Below are positions 57,901 to 64,000 of a stretch of DNA of 64,000 bases, one piece after another. The stretch is taken from assembly GCA_037074705.1 (NCBI GenBank), contig CM073590.1:138031600-138095599 (forward strand), in the 5' to 3' direction. The notes under the pieces are model-generated. The model was given only the letters and a program-made list of their open reading frames with translations, made no database searches and had not been told where the DNA came from. The first letter of the stretch is position 1. Each line of letters begins with the position of its first letter. Origin of the DNA: Zhengitettix transpicula (taxonomy: Eukaryota > Arthropoda > Insecta > Orthoptera > Tetrigidae). The position numbers and the translations under genes are program-made.

Positions 57901-59709
57901 GAAATAAAGTAGAAAATTGCTACTGACATTTTGAAAAAATTGCATTTAAAAAAAATTCATCTTAATAATTTTGGAATTATAGCTCTTTAAAACATGTCTT
58001 TAGAACACATAGTATTTGTTTTAATTTCTTTCTTATTACGTAAAATTTTGAAACATGTTTCTAATATAGGCGTATATTACAGAATTTATTAAAATTTGTG
58101 AATAATATGTTTTAATGGTCTAAGTAGTCATTAGTATTTATTGAGTGCCATTGATCAATCTCAAATCATAATTTTTTCAATATTTGTTTACATCTTATCC
58201 GACGATAGAAACTTTATGTACAGACCAAAGCATGGCAATAATCAAATTGCCGAAGTATATCAAAGACCTTCAAACACTTTTTCATATAAATTTCCGTAAT
58301 AAACAACAGGTTTGACAGTTGCCTTTTAACTTTCCTTGCCTCTATAAATGAGAAAGAAGTAGAAGTAGTAGGAGGAACTCCTCTTTAAATACAGCTCCAC
58401 TTCCAGCTGTTCTTAGACTTCTACAGGGCTTTTAGTTTTAATGTCATATAAAATAATATTTTGTAAAATTAATCCTGTCTACCACAACTTTAAACCAAAA
58501 TAAGTTAGAAATTTAAAATTTTATTTAAATATGAATTTAATTAAATCGAGAACCAATATTTGTAAGTTGCAATAAACAATCTGAAGAATAGTAGCTTAGT
58601 GCTTAAAATACAACAATACTGTCTCAGGAATTGAAATTGTTTTAAGAACGAAAACTGTTACCTGTGATAACACACATTCAAACTTCTACTACTACGACAT
58701 GTTTAGTTGAGCAACTCTCCAATATTGTTTATATCTTTTTGTGACATATGGTATTGGTTTCCCTTACTGTATAGGGATATATTTGATACTTCTATAAACG
58801 TTTTACACTATATATAAATGTGAAAAGAATTTAATAATTGTGTTTAACTTCTAACCAACAATGATAAAGAACTGTGTTGTTATTTATTAAATCTCATGCA
58901 TTTGTGTGAATACAATAATAAATTATTTTTTATTAAATCACTCTCTTGTGTTTTTCTCAAAAATTTCCAGAAATTTAAAGAAAATTTATAAACCTAATCA
59001 ATAAACAGTACATTCAAAAAGACACTGAGCAAAGTATTTATTTCAATATTTTTTAATTAAAAACATGGTTATTGGCGACCCATAAATAAATTACAAATAG
59101 TGCTTATTTACATAAGAATGCTGCAATTCACAATGATTCCAATAATATACATACAAATTGAACAGCTTGAAAGAATAATTAATTGTTTGCGACCAAAAAC
59201 CCGCTTTAATGTTAGATTCGGCGAGAATCATTCCAAGTTTCTCCGTTGTGGTGTCAGAAAAGAGAAGAACTGCAATCGTAGTCGATTAATCCTCTTTCCT
59301 TTTACATTGTTAATTTTTATGTATGTATTCCATTATTAAGATATTATATATATTTTATATTATTATGCATGACGAACTCGCCCATTTCTTCTCGCCCTGA
59401 GAAAAAATTTAAACGCTTGATTCGAAAATTATTTGAAAATACTAAATTTCGTAAATATTGTTAGTATTAATTTATGTAATTATGTAATACTGGAAACAGT
59501 TCAGCACTTAACATTGACTCTATCTTCATAAAAAAAGTGTCCGTTGTTTTCTTATGAGCAAAATATCTATTAGACAAATTCTGTTTGTTAATGACCATAT
59601 AATTCAGTTGAATTAGCGCATTTTAGTTCTGAAGAATGTACTAGTGACTAGAGTGTTTTAAAATGAACATAAACAATGATGTTTTGTATGTTCAAATGAT
59701 TTATTTGTT
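54941..59709. other. AT-rich intergenic stretch
   Basis: No gene, RNA or repeat I can support. The longest open frame (55804-56148 plus, 114 codons from TTG) has no recognisable domain or ATG and is probably chance. Confidence 0.6.
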
Positions 59710-60700
59710 ACTAGCTGGGTGCCCGGCGTTGCCCGTGTACTTATTTATATAAAACCGAAAAAGTAAATCTAACTGTTCCGTACATTGTTTAGACCGATAG
59801 TGCATTAATTGAAAATCTATAAAATACATTGAATTTTATTGCATCAGTCGCAACAAACATACCTCCTAATTTCTTCTTAAATATACTCCTTGAGTTCAGC
59901 AAGATAAAGGTTGAAATTTTACACACACAACATCAGTAGAAATACAATCAATCTAATTAACCCTTGAGAATATTTATTCTACGCTACTAACCGCCGTGAT
60001 TGCATGTTTCAAAATATCCACCCCTAACCACCCAAATCCTGGGGGTTAAATGAGCAAATTGGTTGTCATAATTTAACTCGGCGACATCCATAACCTTGGT
60101 TTTGACTCCGATCTCGGTTGTCTTCCCGTTATTTCCTTGTAACGCCCTTCCATACCCACCCTAAGGGTGCTCCTTTACCATGATCTAAGGGGTTGAAAAA
60201 ATATAAATTGCTAGAAACATTATCAACTCTTTTACCCCCAAAAATATTGATCCGAATCAAATATCTGTTGTCGTAGGATGTTAGAATATTTCATCCCCCA
60301 CCCTTAAGCGTTCTCCCCTCTCACGCTGAAAGGGGTTGAAATTTTACAAACAACATCGGTACAAATACTATCAACGCTAATGGCCCTGACATTTATTTAT
60401 TCCACGTTAATATCGACGATTTAATACTTTTTAAAAATTCCACCCCGTCCGTGCCCGTGCCAGGGGATTAAAGAGAATGTCATAATCAAATTCAGTGACA
60501 TACATAACCCTGAATTCGACTCCAATCTTGATTGCTTTTGCATTATTTTTATGTAATGCCACTCTACCCCAAACCCGTAAGGGGAGCTCCCCTCCCAATC
60601 CCAAAAGGGGTTGAAATTAAACACGGAGAACATGTAGAGAAATTTTATTAATTTCATTGTTCCAGAAATATATTTAAACTGCCGGTAAACATGTATTTTT
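59710..60700. repeat. Family B interspersed repeat, copy 1
   Basis: Starts ACTAGCTGGGTGCCCGGCG and has internal diverged sub-repeats that begin GGTTGAAATTTTACA (about 59909 and 60333) and GGTTGAAATTAAACA (about 60610). Nearly identical to the copy at 63251. The right boundary is uncertain. The opening motif is of a type scattered in arthropod genomes, but I cannot name the element. Confidence 0.8.
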
Positions 60701-60929
60701 CGGATATTTTTATGTAACTGAACCACATCAACATTCATCATGTAATCTGATCTCTGTACTTTTTTACTTTCCAAATGGGATAGTATATAGAATTTCATAA
60801 ATTTTATCTAAATCAGATGATTTTTGGACATAGTAAACATTAATTTAGATTCCAAATTTGGGAAGAGCCTTTTAAATTCACATATGTAATTTTTTACAAT
60901 ACTAAGCAACAATGCAAAGTAAACAATTG

Positions 60930-61785
60930 AAAGCATAACTTTGAGCTGGAAAAATTATTTATATATAAGTTTTGGAAGTCTTTTAAGTAAAATACATTAA
61001 TAAATTATATATACTGTATATATATGGTATGCCACCTATCCAAATAAGTTAGTGTATATATATATATATATATATATGTATGATGAACATTATTATTAAC
61101 TGCCTAATATTTAAAAAATATTTATTTCTAAAATGAAAATTTCACATCTGTTTGTAAATTAATAATAAGAAAAATATCCTAATACAGACAAATGTATCTC
61201 ATCACTTATTTTGTATGTTTCTTATAGTTAAAATATAAAAATTCAAAATAGAGCTATATGAATAATAAAACAACCTACTTCATAAAAATGAGGATATGTG
61301 CCTATACCTAATATATATATTTATTGAAAAATATTATTAACATAACTTTCAGCTGGAAAAATTATATATATACAAATTTGGGAAGTATTTTAAGTAATGT
61401 ATATACATATACCTTATACAGATTTATGGTATGTCATCTACTCTCTGGCTGATTATCAATCCAAATAAGTTAGTGTATATATATGAATTTGTAAATAGCC
61501 ATAAGTGATTAAATAATCCTGAATTGTTACAAACCACTCACACACTGCTGTTGCCTGAATGTTAGTCAGCTGATCATTTGTAACCAAATGAGTTAATAAT
61601 TTTGACTATGTCACATTTGAAACAACTTAATTTCAAAAATTTCTAAAATGATAAATTTACATCTTTTTTTTAAATTATTAATAATAAAAGTATTATCCAA
61701 TTACAGACAAATGTATATCATCACTTCTTTTTGTCAGTATTTGGCTATAAAACCTACTTCATAAAAATGAGGATATGAGCCTATA

Positions 61786-61835
<50 letters not shown>

Positions 61836-61990
61836 AAATATTAAATATTGAATATCACTGTCTGCTATTTAAAAAAATCATATTTCTAAAATGAAAATTT
61901 TACATCTGTTTTATAAATTAATAATAAGAAAATAGAGTAATGTATATCATCACTTCTATTATGTAAAACATACACCGCTACATTTGTGGT
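60930..61990. repeat. Complex tandem repeat of roughly 400-base units
   Basis: CAGCTGGAAAAATTATATAT-like blocks recur at 60945 and 61350; CCAAATAAGTTAGTGTATAT at about 61039 and 61460; CTACTTCATAAAAATGAGG at about 61275 and 61752; a TTTCTAAAATGAAAATTT-like block at about 61123, 61636 and 61880. TA runs (61054-61078, 61791-61830) interrupt it. Confidence 0.75.
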
Positions 61991-62574
61991 ATACAACCAA
62001 AACCGTTATGAATATAACCATATATAACTGAAAGGAGTCAAAGTACCCTTTGGTGGATTCTACTCTCTGACGTTGATAGCATTGTATAAGGAATGCAATA
62101 CATTACGATATGCGTCAACTCTCAAATAGAAAATGTTAACGATATTGCACAAAATTTATTTTACAGTTCTCACTTGGAATTACTCCCTTAGACTTTAAAC
62201 ATTTAGAATGAAATATGTGAAATTATAATGATACATACATAACCAAATTTTTTTCATGAATTTCACTTCAAGAATACGTCAGTTTATGCAGATTTAAAAT
62301 CTATCAAATTATAATGATTAAGAAGTATTAGGGATTGTGTTTTCCATCATTCTTAGTCTCCTCCAGTGAATGTAGAAATATATAATTGGGCACAAGATAT
62401 AATTGGTCCGTGATCCCGTTAAATATGCCCCGTTAAAAGTCAAGTTTTTTAAAATAACATTAGTTGGACGGATTGTATAACCTTTCATATTGTTGCTGGT
62501 TATAATTAAACTTATTATTTCGAGAAATACGTTGCATAAAGTACAGTAATTACACTTATAATTCAATGTAAATG

Positions 62575-62730
62575 TTCCTAGTCCCGTACATACTTTCGAC
62601 CGATGCTAATTTAAAGGCTAAGAAATTCATTGAATTTTATAGTATCATTACCATACCTTGAATCTCTTTACGAATAGAATACTTAAGTATACTCTTGTGT
62701 ATACTTGTGTATAGCAAGATATAACTGTCC
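62575..62730. repeat. Family B repeat, diverged third copy
   Basis: CCCGTACATACTTTCGACCG..ATTCATTGAATTTTAT..ATACTC aligns with the 5' part of copies 1 and 2 (CCGTACATTGTTTAGACCG..) at clearly lower identity. Confidence 0.6.
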
Positions 62731-63250
62731 ATCTGTATTCAGTCATTACGAAAGATTATGCTGATGAAATTGATGTCTACATCCACAATGTAATCAGCTG
62801 GTGGTCTCACTTAATATGCGCACGAAAATTAACTTACATTTTCTGCAAGGAGAACAAAGTAGTATTATCACAGTTTGATGCAGTATTACTGAATAAAATT
62901 ATACTTTTTATTCAATCAATATATTTCAGCTTTATTTCATTACGAAAAAGGGAACTATATTTTATGTCTCGCCAACGTACGTGACGTCAGGGTCTCTTGG
63001 CGCGCAGTAATTTAACACTAAATAATAACATTAACTCTTATGGGAAAATTCGCAAAAATAATTCAACTACAATTCTTTCCACCTTTATGCTATGGGTTTG
63101 TCACCCCCACAGTACCGGTTATCGATTTTGGCAGAATATATATACCAATTTTTGTTGAATTCTGTCCACGCGATAAAATTTGTATAAAGAACAACGTAAA
63201 TACATACATACATACATACATACAAATATACATCCTTTTTTATTATATAG

Positions 63251-64000
63251 ACTAGCTGGGTGCCCGGCGTTGCCCGTGTACTTATTTATATAAAACCGAA
63301 AAAGTAAATCTAACTGTTCCGTACATTGTTTAGACCGATAGTGCATTAATTGAAAATCTATAAAATACATTGAATTTTATTGCATCAGTCGCAACAAACA
63401 TACCTCCTAATTTCTTCTTAAATATACTCCTTGAGTTCAGCAAGATAAAGGTTGAAATTTTACACACACAACATCAGTAGAAATACAATCAATCTAATTA
63501 ACCCTTGAGAATATTTATTCTACGCTAATAACCGCCGTGATTGCATGTTTCAAAATATCCACCCCTAACCACCCAAATCCTGGGTGTTAAATGAGCAAAT
63601 TGGTTGTCATAATTTAACTCGGCGACATCCATAACCTTGGTTTTGACTCCAATCTCGGTTGTCTTCCCGTTATTTCCTTGTAACGCCCTTCCATACCCAC
63701 CCTAAGGGTGCTCCTTTACCATGATCTAAGGGGTTGAAAAAATATAAATTGCTAGAAACATTATCAACTCTTTTACCCCCAAAAATATTTATCCGAATCA
63801 AATGTCGTAGGATGTTAGAATATTTCATCCCCCACCCTTAAGCGTTCTCCCCTCTCACGCTGAAAGGGGTTGAAATTTTACAAACAACATCGGTACAAAT
63901 ACTATCAACGCTAATGGCCCTGAAATTTATTTATTCCACGTTAATATCGACGATTTAATACTTTTTAAAAATTCCACCCCGTCCGTGCCCGTGCCAGGGG
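63251..64000. repeat. Family B interspersed repeat, copy 2 (cut by the window end)
   Basis: Same orientation as copy 1, offset 3541. Over about 750 bases I find five substitutions and one 7-base deletion (near 63804), so about 99% identity. It continues past the window. Confidence 0.85.

Larger units (their letters stand above)
60701..63250. other. Spacer between family B copies
   Basis: Besides the tandem repeat and the diverged third family B copy it holds a (CATA)n run at 63200-63224 just before copy 2. No gene seen. Confidence 0.6.

Overview
This window is AT-rich, intron-rich animal nuclear DNA, almost certainly from an insect. No bacterial-style operon, rRNA, tRNA or CRISPR array was found. 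The clearest content is one plus-strand gene from about 8.3 to 54.9 kb. Its exons encode the C-terminal 600 residues of a Sidestep (Side) family cell-surface immunoglobulin protein. Long introns (up to 15 kb), many decayed mariner, hAT and LINE copies and TA microsatellites suggest a large-genome insect. A polyneopteran such as a cockroach or termite is my guess, with low confidence.

Layout. Positions 1-8297 lie upstream of the first recognisable exon, probably in an intron; the exons for the start codon, signal peptide and Ig domains 1-2 were not found and presumably lie to the left. Nine coding exons follow: 8298-8449, 17751-17895, 20613-20743, 35958-36117, 36570-36863, 38007-38303, 41134-41364, 45140-45288 and 54035-54277. 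They give Ig3 (two exons), Ig4 (two exons), Ig5 (one exon), an FN3-like domain, a transmembrane segment with basic stop-transfer, and a cytoplasmic tail. Ig-domain borders are all phase 1, and the introns inside Ig3 and Ig4 are phase 0. The last exon carries two ITIM-like tyrosine motifs and ends in a short PDZ-ligand-like tail. A further in-phase exon at 49491-49694 has its own stop and a nearby AATAAA, so it looks like an alternative terminal exon that would remove those motifs. A polyadenylation signal at 54915 fits the end of the full-length mRNA.

The introns are crowded with repeats: two mariner fossils (about 4.5-4.7 and 11.5-12.7 kb); a 1.86-kb hAT fossil with a target duplication and a GCTCCT hexamer array (12.8-14.6 kb); LINE reverse-transcriptase or 3'-end fossils (8.7-9.3, 42.8-43.1 and 51.15-51.77 kb); a retroposon family (family A) with T/A-rich or (TA)n tails and target duplications (at least nine pieces); a short family (family C) with a hammerhead-ribozyme-like core (five pieces); a 64-bp-arm hairpin element flanked by 13-bp direct repeats (24.9-25.1 kb); and a repeat-rich block at 30.6-32.9 kb.

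Positions 55-64 kb are AT-rich intergenic DNA with no gene I can support. They hold two nearly identical copies of an interspersed repeat (family B: 59.7 and 63.25 kb), a diverged third copy, and a complex tandem repeat at 60.9-62.0 kb. All calls come from reading the sequence and remembered family motifs; no database search was run.
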